Shown here in pieces: positions 1 through 10,302 of a stretch of DNA of 64,000 bases (position 1 is the stretch's first letter; every line of letters begins with the position of its first letter). Both the position numbers and the translations under genes were made by a program. Below the pieces are notes generated by a model. The model ran no database searches. It was not told where the DNA came from and was given only the letters and a program-made list of their open reading frames with translations. Origin of the DNA: Methanoculleus sp. (GTDB lineage Archaea; Halobacteriota; Methanomicrobia; Methanomicrobiales; Methanoculleaceae); NCBI RefSeq assembly GCF_030019085.1, contig NZ_JASEFJ010000004.1, positions 52,059 to 116,058 on the forward strand. Direction: 5' to 3'.

Positions 1-569
1 CCCCTTGCAACCTCATCGAACGCGGGGACAGGCGGGTGCTCCTCCCGGTAGCCCGCGACCGGGGATAAGACCGCCGAAGTAGCGGCAGGCATCGACGGAC
101 CACCGGCAGCGCGTGGGCGGCCCTCGAACTCTCACCGGCGACCTCGATCGCATTGACCGGGTCGGCAGCGTAGAAGATCGGCACCGGGCAGACCCTCACC
201 AGCGAACCATTGCCCGCGGACTCTTCATCGGTCAGACCCGGGAACGGTTCCCGCGTGCTCATGAACCGCTCGATCGCCCCCCGGGTTCCCGTCCCTATGG
301 AAAAAAGTCTCCCGCGCTTGATAGACGCCCCTCAAGATAGCAGGGGGTGTATCGTTCCAGCTGATCGATCGGGTCAAACCCGCGCCTCTCGATCAGATTC
401 TCGGCACGACAGAGCGCGAGTGAGGTATCGTCCGTCCACTCGCCGGGTTTGAGGTTGTGCGGCCCCCCGCCGACCATCCCCGGGGCTGGCGTGACCCGAC
501 CGGCAGACCGGGGGCGTCACCGACGGCCAGGCCGAGCAGGCAACCGCGGTATCGCTCGATCCTCTCCAT
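1..569 (-). pseudogene. ADP-ribosylglycohydrolase-family remnant (frameshifted, possibly extends past window start)
   Basis: Minus-strand pieces in different frames: MERIERYRGCLLGLAVGDAPGLPVGSRQPRG, then GGGPHNLKPGEWTDDTSLALCRAENLIERRGFDP, then GAIERFMSTREPFPGLTDEESAGNGSLVRVCPVPIFYAADP. The order fits the family but at least two frame changes are needed. Confidence 0.75.
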
Positions 570-682
570 GGTTAAGAGTTCGGGTAATCCATGCGGAAGA
601 CGGTTGCGGTCTCTGGCCGATCCAAATGACAACACTCATCCATCTGTATCCCGGATAACCCTCAAAGAGAGAGTTCGCCCAC

Positions 683-3600
683 ATGTCACCCGCCGTCCTC
701 TACCGTAACCTGCCCGGTGAAGGGCTCGATGCGTTCATAGCAGAGTTCCGGCGATCCGCCGCCAGAGACCCGTTCGGCACCGTCCTCATCCTTCCGACCT
801 CCAGGATTGTCCGGGAGGTCTACCGCCGCCCTGCCATGGCGGAGGCTCTGCCGGTGCTGACAGAGAGCATAACCACCCTCCCCAGGTTCGCAAGAAGAGT
901 AGTTCTCGATCATGCAGGAGGGGAGACGCTGATCTCGGCTTCGGATACCCGCCTCATCCTTGCCCGGTTGCTTGCCTCCGGCAGGTACCCGCTCCTTGCC
1001 GCTACCGGTGCCGTCGAAGAACTCGCGACCCTCTTTGAGGTCTTCATCATGCGCAAAGTAGACTATCCGGCCGCCCTCGGTGACCTTGCAGGCGGTAAAA
1101 CCGCCGAGATCGCCGCCCTCTTCGAAGCATACCTCCGGTTCCTGGACGACCACGACCTGGTCGACGAGAGCACGCTCATCGCAAGGGCTTCAGACCTCAT
1201 CGCCGAGACCGGCGGGCCCCCTGCGGTCTACGTATACGGCCTCTTCGAACCGATGCCGCTTGAGCGCGACCTTCTCCTCGCTCTCCGGGAGACCGCAGAA
1301 GAGTTTCATTACTCGCTCCCATCCGGTGCAGACCCCGCAGTCTTTGCCGACGACGGCGAGTGGCTCCGCCCCGGTCTTCGCATCGACGGCGGGTCGGAAC
1401 ATGACCCCCGCCGCCTGAGTCTCACCGCTCTCTTCGCCCGTCACGAACCCCTGGAGGCTCTCGGGTATATTTACGTTGCAGAGCGGCGCGACCGGCCTGA
1501 CGAGGTCCGGGCGATCGCGCAGGAGATCCGAAACCTTCTCGCCGACGGCGTGCGTCCAGATGAGATCGCTGTAGCCTTCCCCGACTTCGCATCGGCGCTC
1601 CCCTCTGTTGAGGAGGTCTTCCCTGACTTCGGGATACCCTATTCCGCCCCGGGCGGTCGGCCGCTCACGGCATCACCTCTTATCCGGACGCTGCTCGATC
1701 TGGTTTCGGTTCCGCTCCGGGGATACCGGCGGCAGGAGATAGTTGCCCTTGCGACCTCGCCGTATCTCCCGGATCTCGACGGCTGCATGCTCGATCTCAT
1801 CTCCCGTGAGGCCCGGATCAGATCTGGGCCCTGGGACGACCGGCTTGACGCGCTCAGGCGCGCCCTGGACGATGAACTGGCGGCACCCGATACGCCTGAA
1901 CCTCTACGCCCCGGGCTCGAGGCGAAGATCGCCGCCATCGATGCTGCACGGGAGATCGTCAGGGAACTGATCGCCGAAGTTGCAACGCTTGAGGGGAGAA
2001 AGACGCTCTCAGAGCACCTTACTGCCTACCGCTCGCTCCTCGAACGGTGGGGAGCACCGATCATGCCGGTGGAGGGTGATCCCGGGCTGCTCGAGGGCGA
2101 GGCCCGGGATCGAGAAGAGTTCTGGAAGATCCTGACAGCGCTCGACCGTCTTGCCCGACTCTTTCCGGACGAGGAGATACCGCTTGCAGAGTTCTCATCC
2201 CTGCTCCGGCACCTTGCCGCCGGGACGCGGGTCTACAGGCGCCCCAATTTGGGTCTCGTTCAGGTAGTCGGCGTTCGCGAGATTGCGCACCTCGAGATCC
2301 CCTACCTCTTCATCGGTGACCTGGTCGAAGGGGTGATGCCGCGCCTGACCACCAGGCTCCCGTTTTCCACCGACGCGGAGACCAGGCGTCTCGGGACGCG
2401 GACGGGAGAGGATATCCTCAGGGAGGAGCGTTACCAGTTCATCGCGGCTCTCCTCTCCGCACGCCGGCGCGTCTACCTCAGCTGGCCCGCGGCCGAGGAC
2501 GCAGCGCCGCTGGTCCGCTCCGTCTTCATCGATGCCGTCCTGGAGGGTTTCCACCCGGAGATCTGGGGCGACGGAGAGTTTCCGGACTCCAGGCTTGCCA
2601 CGGCCCGGCGGGCGGGTGCCACCCTCGCACGGGGGGACGTCCCCTCCCGGGTGCCGCCGGGTCTCTCCGCACGCGAGACAATTCGTAGACTCAACATCGA
2701 GAACTATCACCGGTATGGCGGTTACGACTCCCCCTACGACGGAGTTCTCGAGGAGGACCCTGCGATACTCGCGGTGCTTTCCGAACGTTTCGGCGACGGC
2801 GTGGTCATCTCCCCGACAGCGCTTGAGACATACGCCGACTGTCCTTTCAGGTTCTACATGGAGCGAGTCCTCGGGTTTGAACCCCTGCCGGAGGCCGATC
2901 CTGACCTGACCGCTCAGGAACGCGGGAGCCTGATCCACCGGATCGTCTACCGTTTCTACTCCGACTGGACGTCCGAAGGCAACCCTCCGATCGACGAGAC
3001 CTGCTACCCGGAGGCCCTCCGCCGGATCCTCGAGATCGCGAGCGATGAGGTGGACGGGTTTTTGCTCGATACCCCCGCCTGGGCCGCGGAGAAGGAACAC
3101 CTCCTGGGATCGCCGTCGGCAGGGAGAGGGCTGCTCGAGCGGTTCCTCCAGCACGAGATGGAGATTGCCGCATCAGGTCTTCTCCCGCGGGCGTTTGAGG
3201 TCTCGTTCGGGCTGCCCGGGGCACCTGGCCCGGTCGAGATCCCGATTGGAGATGGAACCATCCGGTTACGGGGCAGGGTTGACCGTGTCGACGTGCTGCC
3301 AGGGGGACGGTTTATTATCACCGATTACAAGACCGGGTCATATCATCCCCGTCTTTCGGATATCGCTGCCGGGAAAGCCCTCCAGCTGCCCCTGTACCTC
3401 CTGGCGGTCGAGAAACTCACCGGGATGGAGGGGGTCGCGGGCACCTACTATGTTATCAGACGCGGCGAGGTCAGGAACAGACCGGTCTTCCGGGCTGCCG
3501 GGCTTGAGGACTGTTTCTCCGGTTCCCGGCGAAACAGTCTCGATGAAGTCCGGGAAGTGGTGGAGACCGCCCTCTCCTGGACGGAACGCCACCTGGCCGG

Positions 3601-3739
3601 CATACGCGCCGGTCGGTTCCCGCCCCGCTCCGATACCGGTTCATGCCCCGGTTACTGCGGTTTCCGGACGGTCTGCCGGTTCAACCCGCTACGACTTCTC
3701 GTCGCCGGGAAGGAGGTTACACCCGATGGGGCTGACTGA
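683..3739 (+). CDS. AddB-like PD-(D/E)XK nuclease / inactivated helicase subunit
   Basis: 1018 aa; C-terminal ITDYKTG nuclease motif; YADCPFRFYMERVLGFE plus CPGYCGFRTVC cysteines typical of iron-staple nuclease domains; overlaps the downstream AddA-like helicase. Confidence 0.8.
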   Translation: MSPAVLYRNLPGEGLDAFIAEFRRSAARDPFGTVLILPTSRIVREVYRRPAMAEALPVLTESITTLPRFARRVVLDHAGGETLISASDTRLILARLLASGRYPLLAATGAVEELATLFEVFIMRKVDYPAALGDLAGGKTAEIAALFEAYLRFLDDHDLVDESTLIARASDLIAETGGPPAVYVYGLFEPMPLERDLLLALRETAEEFHYSLPSGADPAVFADDGEWLRPGLRIDGGSEHDPRRLSLTALFARHEPLEALGYIYVAERRDRPDEVRAIAQEIRNLLADGVRPDEIAVAFPDFASALPSVEEVFPDFGIPYSAPGGRPLTASPLIRTLLDLVSVPLRGYRRQEIVALATSPYLPDLDGCMLDLISREARIRSGPWDDRLDALRRALDDELAAPDTPEPLRPGLEAKIAAIDAAREIVRELIAEVATLEGRKTLSEHLTAYRSLLERWGAPIMPVEGDPGLLEGEARDREEFWKILTALDRLARLFPDEEIPLAEFSSLLRHLAAGTRVYRRPNLGLVQVVGVREIAHLEIPYLFIGDLVEGVMPRLTTRLPFSTDAETRRLGTRTGEDILREERYQFIAALLSARRRVYLSWPAAEDAAPLVRSVFIDAVLEGFHPEIWGDGEFPDSRLATARRAGATLARGDVPSRVPPGLSARETIRRLNIENYHRYGGYDSPYDGVLEEDPAILAVLSERFGDGVVISPTALETYADCPFRFYMERVLGFEPLPEADPDLTAQERGSLIHRIVYRFYSDWTSEGNPPIDETCYPEALRRILEIASDEVDGFLLDTPAWAAEKEHLLGSPSAGRGLLERFLQHEMEIAASGLLPRAFEVSFGLPGAPGPVEIPIGDGTIRLRGRVDRVDVLPGGRFIITDYKTGSYHPRLSDIAAGKALQLPLYLLAVEKLTGMEGVAGTYYVIRRGEVRNRPVFRAAGLEDCFSGSRRNSLDEVREVVETALSWTERHLAGIRAGRFPPRSDTGSCPGYCGFRTVCRFNPLRLLVAGKEVTPDGAD

Positions 3740-6700
3740 ACGCCAGGCGCGTGCCGCGCTTGACCACAGCAAGAGCAGGTGCGTCACCGCCGGGGCCGGC
3801 ACCGGGAAGACGCACGTCCTCGTGCAGAAGTACATCAGCCTGATCGAGACGGGGGTGAACTTCAGCGAGATACTGGCTCTGACCTTCACCGAGAAGGCGG
3901 CCGGTGAGATGAAGGTCCGCGTCCGTCAGGCCATCGCGGAGAAAGAGGGCGAACGCTGGGACGCCGTCCGGGATGAGTTCATGTGGGCAAAGATCTCGAC
4001 CTTCCACTCTTTCTGCGCCTCGGTCCTGCGTGAGTTTCCCATCGAGGCCGGTGTGGCCCCGTCATTTACCGTCCTTGACGAACGGCAGGCATTCCGGTTG
4101 CGGGATGAGGTGATCGACGGTCTCGTCCACGGCAACCCGCCGCCGGGGTGCCGGGAAGCGGTGATCGGGGCGCTCCGGGCCGTCGGGAGATACGGTCTCA
4201 AGGAGTATATCGAGAGTCTCTATTCACGCCGCATCGCCGCAGAGGCGTTCTTCGCCGCGCTCGAGAGGAGCGAGGACGATATTATCGAGGCCTGGCAGAC
4301 GGCCCTGGAACGGCATCGGAGAGCGGCGGTCGAGGGGTTCCTTTTCCGGGCGGGGGACGCGATCGAGACGCTCAGGGATCTTGCCGGCCGTTATCGGGGT
4401 GAGCGTGACCCGGCGGAGACCTACCTGCGGGCGATCGAACCCCTGCTGGCGGGCGGGGTGGACGCTGCCGGGGTCGCCGCCCTTCACAGGGGCCAGCGTT
4501 TCAGGAGGAATATGGGCCAGAAGAAGAACTGGGCGGGAGACGACCTCGAACGCCTCCGGGCGGCCTACGCCTCTCTCGATGACGCTATCAGCGATTACGC
4601 GGACGCCCAATCCCTCACACTCGACCCGAAAGAGCCGTTCACGCTGGCGACGCTTGAGTTTCTCCATGACCTGGGCAGGGTCTTTTCGGCCTTCCTGGAG
4701 GCGGTCGAGGCGGAGAAACGGAGAATTAACGCCCTCGACTTTGACGACCTGGTCAACCGCACCCACCGGCTTTTTTCTGACCGGCCGGAGATCCTATCCT
4801 CGCATTTCCGTGACCGGTTCAGGTTCATCCTTGTCGATGAGTTCCAGGACACCGACCCCATCCAGAACGAGATCATCCGTGCGCTCCTGGCCGAACGTGC
4901 ACACCTATTCATCGTCGGCGACCCGAAACAGTCCATATACCTCTTCCGGGAGGCCGATGTGACCCAGTTTACGAATACCCGCGGGTTTATCGAGCGTGAA
5001 CTTGGCGGGGAGACGGTTGCACTCGATACCAACTTTCGGAGCACCCCCGAGATTCTCGAGTTCACAAACGCTATCTTCGGCGCCCTGATGGCGGAGGCCG
5101 GCCGACCCTGGGAGTTCCTCTACGAACCGCTGCGACCGGGTCGAAGTGACGGGGGCGGGTCGGTTGAACTCCTTCTCAGCCCCGAGTCCGGCGACCGGGC
5201 GGCTGGACGGCGGGCCGAGGCCGATATGGTGGCGCGAAAGATCCGCCACATGGTCGAGTCAGGGGAAAAAGAGGTCAGCAGCAGGGGTGAGGTCAGGGCT
5301 GCGGGTTACGGGGATATCGCCATCCTTCTTGAGCGCCGGACCAACCTCGCCTTCTACGAGTGGGCGCTCGCCCGCTACGCCGTTCCATACCGCGTCCACG
5401 CGGGACTCGGGTTCTACGAGCGCCAGGAGGTATACGACCTCTACAACATCCTCCGTTTTCTGGATAACCACCTGGACAATGCAGCGCTCTACGGTCTGCT
5501 GCGTTCGCCCTACTTCGGGTTCTCGGATGCAAGGCTCTTTTGTATCGCCAGACTGTCTGGCGACTCGCTCTGGGAAAGGTTGCAGGCGGACGAGGGCGCG
5601 GATGCGGTCAGCGCAGCGGCAACCCTGCGGTGCTGGCTCTCGCTCTCCCGGAGACTCCATCCTGCCCTCCTGCTGCGAAGGGTGGTTGAGGAGTCCGGGG
5701 TCTTTGCAGTCTTTGGCGGGATGGCCAGGGGCGAACAGGCCGTAGCAAACGTCGAGAAACTTATCGCGATCGCGAGGGACGCAGGATCCCCACTGCTCGG
5801 AGAGTTCGTTGACGACCTGGGACGCTCCATCGACGACGCCGGGCGAGAAGGCGACGCCCCTCTTGACCCTGCGTCAGCAGACGCGGTCTCGATCATGACC
5901 GTGCACGCTGCAAAGGGGCTTGAGTTCCCGGTCGTCGTGGTCCCCGACCTTGCGGAGACGCCGCGCGCAACAAGAGCAAAGATCATGCAGGGCGAGGGGT
6001 TGCTGCTCGGCGTCTCGATCCCGAACCCGGCAAACGATCACGAGCGCGAGGATACACCGATCCTCCGGCTACTCAACGAGGAACACCGGCAGAAGGAGGA
6101 GGCAGAACGCAAACGTCTCTTCTACGTTGCCCTGACGAGGGCGGCCAGCCACCTCGTCCTCAGCGGGGAGAGGCCGACCGCCGCCCCCGAGAGCCTTGCG
6201 AAGGGCAGGACGCGGATGGACTGGCTTGCCACATCCCTTGGACTATCCGATGAGGTCTACGAGCGGGGCGAGGCGATCCTGGGGAGACTGCGGATCCCGA
6301 TCACCCTTGACCCGGCAGATATCCCGGTGAATATACCGGATACCGCTCCCGTCTGCCTGCCGATCTTACCGGAGGAGCCCCCCGGGGTTCCGGCGCCCGA
6401 CCTTCTGGCCGGTGACGAGGAGCGCGTCTACTCCGTGAGCGAGATCGAGGCGCGTCTCCACGACCGGATGGTTCCGGGAGAGGAGGCGCGGATCCGCGGT
6501 CTGGTCGTCCATGAGGTCTTTTTTGGGTGTGACCCCGCCGCTGTGCTGCGGCGCTACGGGATGGATGGCGCCCGGGCTTCGGAGTTTCAGGAACTCTACG
6601 ACCGGTTCCTTGCCTCTCCCCTCATGCAGGATGCGGTCTTTGACCGGCGCGAGGTGCCGTTTCTGGTCCGGTTCGGGAACGTTACCGTCCACGGCGTGAT

Positions 6701-6935
6701 CGACCGTCTGGTAAAGCGGCAGGACGGGACGTGGTTGCTCATCGACTACAAGACAGGACGGCCGGGTGACCCCCGGGACCACGCCGTCCAGATGACAATC
6801 TACCGGCACGCAGCCGAAATGATCCTCGGAGCTCCGGTCACGCCATTCCTCTACTTTGTCGACGCCGACCGCTGGGTGGAGGTTGTGGTGGACGAGGAGG
6901 AGGTATTTGAGGCTATAGGGCGGGAGATCCGATGA
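3726..6935 (+). CDS. AddA-like UvrD/Rep family helicase-nuclease
   Basis: Start MGLTERQARAALDHSKSRCVTAGAGTGKTHVLVQKY (Walker A), LVDEFQDTDPIQ, GDPKQSIYLFREAD, C-terminal LLIDYKTG nuclease motif. The 3045 start in the ORF track is an upstream in-frame extension inside the previous gene. Confidence 0.87.
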   Translation: MGLTERQARAALDHSKSRCVTAGAGTGKTHVLVQKYISLIETGVNFSEILALTFTEKAAGEMKVRVRQAIAEKEGERWDAVRDEFMWAKISTFHSFCASVLREFPIEAGVAPSFTVLDERQAFRLRDEVIDGLVHGNPPPGCREAVIGALRAVGRYGLKEYIESLYSRRIAAEAFFAALERSEDDIIEAWQTALERHRRAAVEGFLFRAGDAIETLRDLAGRYRGERDPAETYLRAIEPLLAGGVDAAGVAALHRGQRFRRNMGQKKNWAGDDLERLRAAYASLDDAISDYADAQSLTLDPKEPFTLATLEFLHDLGRVFSAFLEAVEAEKRRINALDFDDLVNRTHRLFSDRPEILSSHFRDRFRFILVDEFQDTDPIQNEIIRALLAERAHLFIVGDPKQSIYLFREADVTQFTNTRGFIERELGGETVALDTNFRSTPEILEFTNAIFGALMAEAGRPWEFLYEPLRPGRSDGGGSVELLLSPESGDRAAGRRAEADMVARKIRHMVESGEKEVSSRGEVRAAGYGDIAILLERRTNLAFYEWALARYAVPYRVHAGLGFYERQEVYDLYNILRFLDNHLDNAALYGLLRSPYFGFSDARLFCIARLSGDSLWERLQADEGADAVSAAATLRCWLSLSRRLHPALLLRRVVEESGVFAVFGGMARGEQAVANVEKLIAIARDAGSPLLGEFVDDLGRSIDDAGREGDAPLDPASADAVSIMTVHAAKGLEFPVVVVPDLAETPRATRAKIMQGEGLLLGVSIPNPANDHEREDTPILRLLNEEHRQKEEAERKRLFYVALTRAASHLVLSGERPTAAPESLAKGRTRMDWLATSLGLSDEVYERGEAILGRLRIPITLDPADIPVNIPDTAPVCLPILPEEPPGVPAPDLLAGDEERVYSVSEIEARLHDRMVPGEEARIRGLVVHEVFFGCDPAAVLRRYGMDGARASEFQELYDRFLASPLMQDAVFDRREVPFLVRFGNVTVHGVIDRLVKRQDGTWLLIDYKTGRPGDPRDHAVQMTIYRHAAEMILGAPVTPFLYFVDADRWVEVVVDEEEVFEAIGREIR

Positions 6936-7004
6936 CCCTGCCGCTGGAAACCGGGCGTATGTTCAGGGTTATTCTTATATCCTCGAAGGGTATCTCTCAC
7001 TTCT

Positions 7005-7493
7005 ATGACAGAACTCTCACCCGGCATGCCGGCGCCCGAGTTTACCCTCCCGGATGCAGACGGCCGGCCTGTATCTCTCCGGGATATGCGGGGTGCCTAT
7101 CTGGTGGTCTACTTCTACCCGAAGGACAACACATCGGCCTGCACCCTGGAAGCCAGGTCGTTCTCGGAGGAGATGGAGGAGTTTGAACGCCTGAACGCCA
7201 GGGTTATCGGCATCAGCCCTGACCCGCCCCGCAGCCACAAGCGGTTTGCCGAGAAGAACAACCTCTCCGTTCATCTCCTCTCCGACCCCGACCACGAGGT
7301 GATCGGGGCATACGGTGCCTGGGTCAGGAAGAAGCGTTGCGGCAGGGAGTATGAGGGTGTCGACCGGAGTACCTTCATCATCGATCCCGATGGAAAGATC
7401 GCCGCAGTCTGGCGGAACGTGAAGGTGGATGGACACGTCGACGAGGTGAAGGCAAAACTCGAGGAACTGGCGGCAGGGCCTGCCGCTGCATAG
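7005..7493 (+). CDS. Peroxiredoxin, Bcp/PrxQ-like
   Basis: FTLPDADGRPVSLRDMRGAYLVVYFYPKDNTSACTLEA; thioredoxin-like peroxiredoxin signature. Confidence 0.85.
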   Translation: MTELSPGMPAPEFTLPDADGRPVSLRDMRGAYLVVYFYPKDNTSACTLEARSFSEEMEEFERLNARVIGISPDPPRSHKRFAEKNNLSVHLLSDPDHEVIGAYGAWVRKKRCGREYEGVDRSTFIIDPDGKIAAVWRNVKVDGHVDEVKAKLEELAAGPAAA

Positions 7494-8147
7494 TCATTCC
7501 CTGCAGGCGAGTTCGCAGGCCCGGCAGTGGTCGATCCGCTTCCCCCCTGAGGCTTTGTCGGCGTTCATCCGTGCCATGCACCGTTCCCGGTCATACCGGC
7601 CGGAGGCGTAAGCGTCCATGGGGCAGGCGGCGATGCAGTAGCCCGGGCAGTCTCTGCAGGGATCCTCCCTCTCGGGACGGTCCGGTTCCGGGCAGTCCAG
7701 GTCGGCCCACACCGCCCGGAACCGCACCCGGGGGCCGTAACGGGGGAGAAGGACAAGGTTGTTCCTGCCCATCCGCCCGATCCCGGCAAGGCAGGCCGCG
7801 TCCTTGAGGTAGATCCCGCCATCCTCGATCTGGTAGGGGATGAGACGTGCGCTGATGTCGTGGTTCTCCCGCAACCAGTGGACGAGGTCTCTCCCGATCC
7901 CCGCCAGGATCCGGTCCCCGGGCGTCCCTCGACCGGGTTCCCAGAGGTCAAGTTCGGGTTTATCGGGGTCGTGGTAGAGGCCAAGGACGATGTAGGTCCC
8001 CCGTTCGTCCCGTGCTCCCCGCCATCCCTCCGCGACCGCCGAGGGGCAGTCAAGGAGGGTTGCGGCCGGGAGAGCACCGGCCACGTCCGCCCCGCGTTCG
8101 CGCGCCATCCTGAGCGCTGATCTGGTGATCTCCGGGTTGTCTACCAT
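7494..8147 (-). CDS. QueG-like 4Fe-4S ferredoxin-domain protein
   Basis: C-terminal DPCRDCPGYCIAACPMDAY...HCRACELAC cysteine clusters; N-terminal resembles epoxyqueuosine reductase-type proteins. Confidence 0.65.
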   Translation of the reverse strand: MVDNPEITRSALRMARERGADVAGALPAATLLDCPSAVAEGWRGARDERGTYIVLGLYHDPDKPELDLWEPGRGTPGDRILAGIGRDLVHWLRENHDISARLIPYQIEDGGIYLKDAACLAGIGRMGRNNLVLLPRYGPRVRFRAVWADLDCPEPDRPEREDPCRDCPGYCIAACPMDAYASGRYDRERCMARMNADKASGGKRIDHCRACELACRE

Positions 8148-8241
8148 GCCGGGAGGGTTTGGTGGTGGTCGGTGAAAAACAGACCGGTTAGAGATCTCTC
8201 AATCCCCGACGACCTGTGGTGTAGCCCTCAAATCATATTTT

Positions 8242-10260
8242 ATGGCTGCGATACAGAAGATAAGGTTATCATGCAGCGGTTCAGCGCGAGAGGGAGGCGT
8301 GGCGGGGGTGGCCGCGACGGCACGTGAACGTGAAGTATCAACGTCCTGTAGCATGTGTCGTGAAGGGGTCTGCGTGATCCACGGCCCGGTCGTCGACCGC
8401 CGGGAGATCGCGGTCTTTATCGTCTCGGGTCTTCTGCTGCTCTTCGGGATAATTGCTGTCTATACCACCACCTGGACGCTCGCTGGAGCCCTGCTGCTGC
8501 TCGTTGCAGCGGTCGTATCCGGGCGCGATGTCCTGAAGACTGCGATCATCTCTCTTATCGAGTTCCGGTTCAGCATCGCGGTGCTCATCTCCATCGCTGC
8601 AGCGGGCGCATTTTTGATAGGGAATCCCGCCGAAGGGGCGACCGTGCTCTACCTCTATGCCATCGCTGAGTTCCTGGAGGAGTACGCCGCGGGGAGGGCT
8701 GAACGCTCGATAGCCTCGCTCCTGCAACTGGCACCACAGACGGCCCGGGTCAGGCGTGACGGTGCTGAGGTGACGGTCGGTGTTGAAGAGGTTGGTGTCG
8801 GGGAGATCGTGATCGTGAGACCGGGGGACGCCATCCCGCTCGATGGGGTCGTCGTTGCCGGCGGGTCGTCGGTCGATCAGGCTGCGATCACCGGTGAGAG
8901 CGTTCCGGTGGCAAAGGGTGCAGGAGACGCGGTCTACGCCGGGACGCAGTGCATCGAGGGCTACCTTGAGGTCCGGGTGACGAAACCGGTGAAGGAGAGC
9001 ACGATAGCCCGGGTTGCGGCGCTGGTCGAGGAGGCCCAGGCCCATCCCTCCCCCACAGAAACGTTCATCGAGCGGTTCTCCCGATACTACACGCCGGCCG
9101 TGATCTTCATCGCCGTCGTCCTGACGATCGTTCCTCCGGTTGCTCTTGGCGTGCCGTTCCTTGACGCGTTCTACAGGGCGCTCGTCCTGCTCGTCATCGC
9201 CTGCCCGTGTGCGCTTGCCATATCCACCCCGGTCTCGATGGTCTCCGGGATCACGACCGCGGCGCACAACGGCGTGCTGATCAAGGGTCGTGACGCCCTG
9301 GAAGCGGTTGGGCGCGCAAGGGTGATAGTCTTTGACAAGACCGGGACGCTCACAACCGGGAGGTTTGAGGTGGAGGACGTTGTGGGGTTCGGCGTTCCGG
9401 CGGAGGAGGTGCTTTCCATCGCTGCTTCACTTGAGTCGCGATCCGGACACCCGATCGCGGAGGCGATCCTCCGGCGTGCCGAAAAGGAGGGTCTCGTTCT
9501 CCATGAAGTCGATGAGTTCGTCTCGACTGCGGGAAAGGGCGTTCAGGGAAGGATCGGTGGCAGGGTCTACACGGTTGGAAACTCTGCACCATCTGCCGGT
9601 GAGGATACCGTAGAGTGGCGGTCGGTCTATGAACGGCTGGAGGCTGACGGAAAGACAGTCGTTCTCGTCGGGACTGTGTCAGGGGTTATCGGGCTTATAG
9701 CGCTCTCGGATGTCATCAAGGAAGACGCGCAGGCGACGGTTGCCGCTCTCAGGGCGCGTGGGATCCGGACGGTGATGCTCACCGGGGATAACGAGCGTGT
9801 CGGCGAGGCGGTGGCCCGGCGCATCGGGATCGATGAGTGTTATGCCGGTCTCCTCCCGGAGGAGAAGGTGACGATGGTCGAGCGGTTGATGGAGCGCTAC
9901 GGTATCGTGGTTATGGTCGGCGATGGTGTGAACGACGCCCCCGCACTTGCCCGGGCAAATGTGGGTGTGGCGATGGGGGCGATGGGCTCGGATGTTGCGA
10001 TAGAAGCCGCGGATATCGTCGTGATGGAAGATGAGGTCTCCCGTGTTGCCTACCTTGTATCTCTCTCGGAGAAGACGGTCTCGGTCGTCCGGCAGAACGT
10101 CACATCGGCGGTTGTCGTTAAACTCGGGATAGCCGCGCTTGCCATACTCGGCCTGGTCTCTCTCTGGGTGGCGGTGGCGGTCGGGGACATGGGGCTCTCG
10201 CTTGTGGTCATCGCAAACGCTCTCCGGATAGGTCGGCCGGGTGTGGACAATCCTTTATAG
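8242..10260 (+). CDS. Heavy-metal translocating P1B-type ATPase
   Basis: CPCALAISTP, DKTGTLTTG, GDGVNDAPAL and TGES motifs; no classical HMA domain, but an N-terminal TSCSMCREGVCVIHG segment. Confidence 0.92.
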   Translation: MAAIQKIRLSCSGSAREGGVAGVAATAREREVSTSCSMCREGVCVIHGPVVDRREIAVFIVSGLLLLFGIIAVYTTTWTLAGALLLLVAAVVSGRDVLKTAIISLIEFRFSIAVLISIAAAGAFLIGNPAEGATVLYLYAIAEFLEEYAAGRAERSIASLLQLAPQTARVRRDGAEVTVGVEEVGVGEIVIVRPGDAIPLDGVVVAGGSSVDQAAITGESVPVAKGAGDAVYAGTQCIEGYLEVRVTKPVKESTIARVAALVEEAQAHPSPTETFIERFSRYYTPAVIFIAVVLTIVPPVALGVPFLDAFYRALVLLVIACPCALAISTPVSMVSGITTAAHNGVLIKGRDALEAVGRARVIVFDKTGTLTTGRFEVEDVVGFGVPAEEVLSIAASLESRSGHPIAEAILRRAEKEGLVLHEVDEFVSTAGKGVQGRIGGRVYTVGNSAPSAGEDTVEWRSVYERLEADGKTVVLVGTVSGVIGLIALSDVIKEDAQATVAALRARGIRTVMLTGDNERVGEAVARRIGIDECYAGLLPEEKVTMVERLMERYGIVVMVGDGVNDAPALARANVGVAMGAMGSDVAIEAADIVVMEDEVSRVAYLVSLSEKTVSVVRQNVTSAVVVKLGIAALAILGLVSLWVAVAVGDMGLSLVVIANALRIGRPGVDNPL

Positions 10261-10302
10261 TAGGGCCTCGGAAGACGAATATCTGGCAAAAAAGGAGAGG
10301 AT

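Noticed and set aside
2195-3154. 319-aa minus-strand ORF within the AddB-like gene
   Set aside because: Shadow ORF from high-GC codon bias; low-complexity composition, no family motif, fully inside a well-supported CDS.
3045-3725. 227-aa N-terminal extension of the AddA-like ORF
   Set aside because: Overlaps the AddB-like nuclease domain in another frame; the natural start is MGLTERQARAALDHS at 3726.
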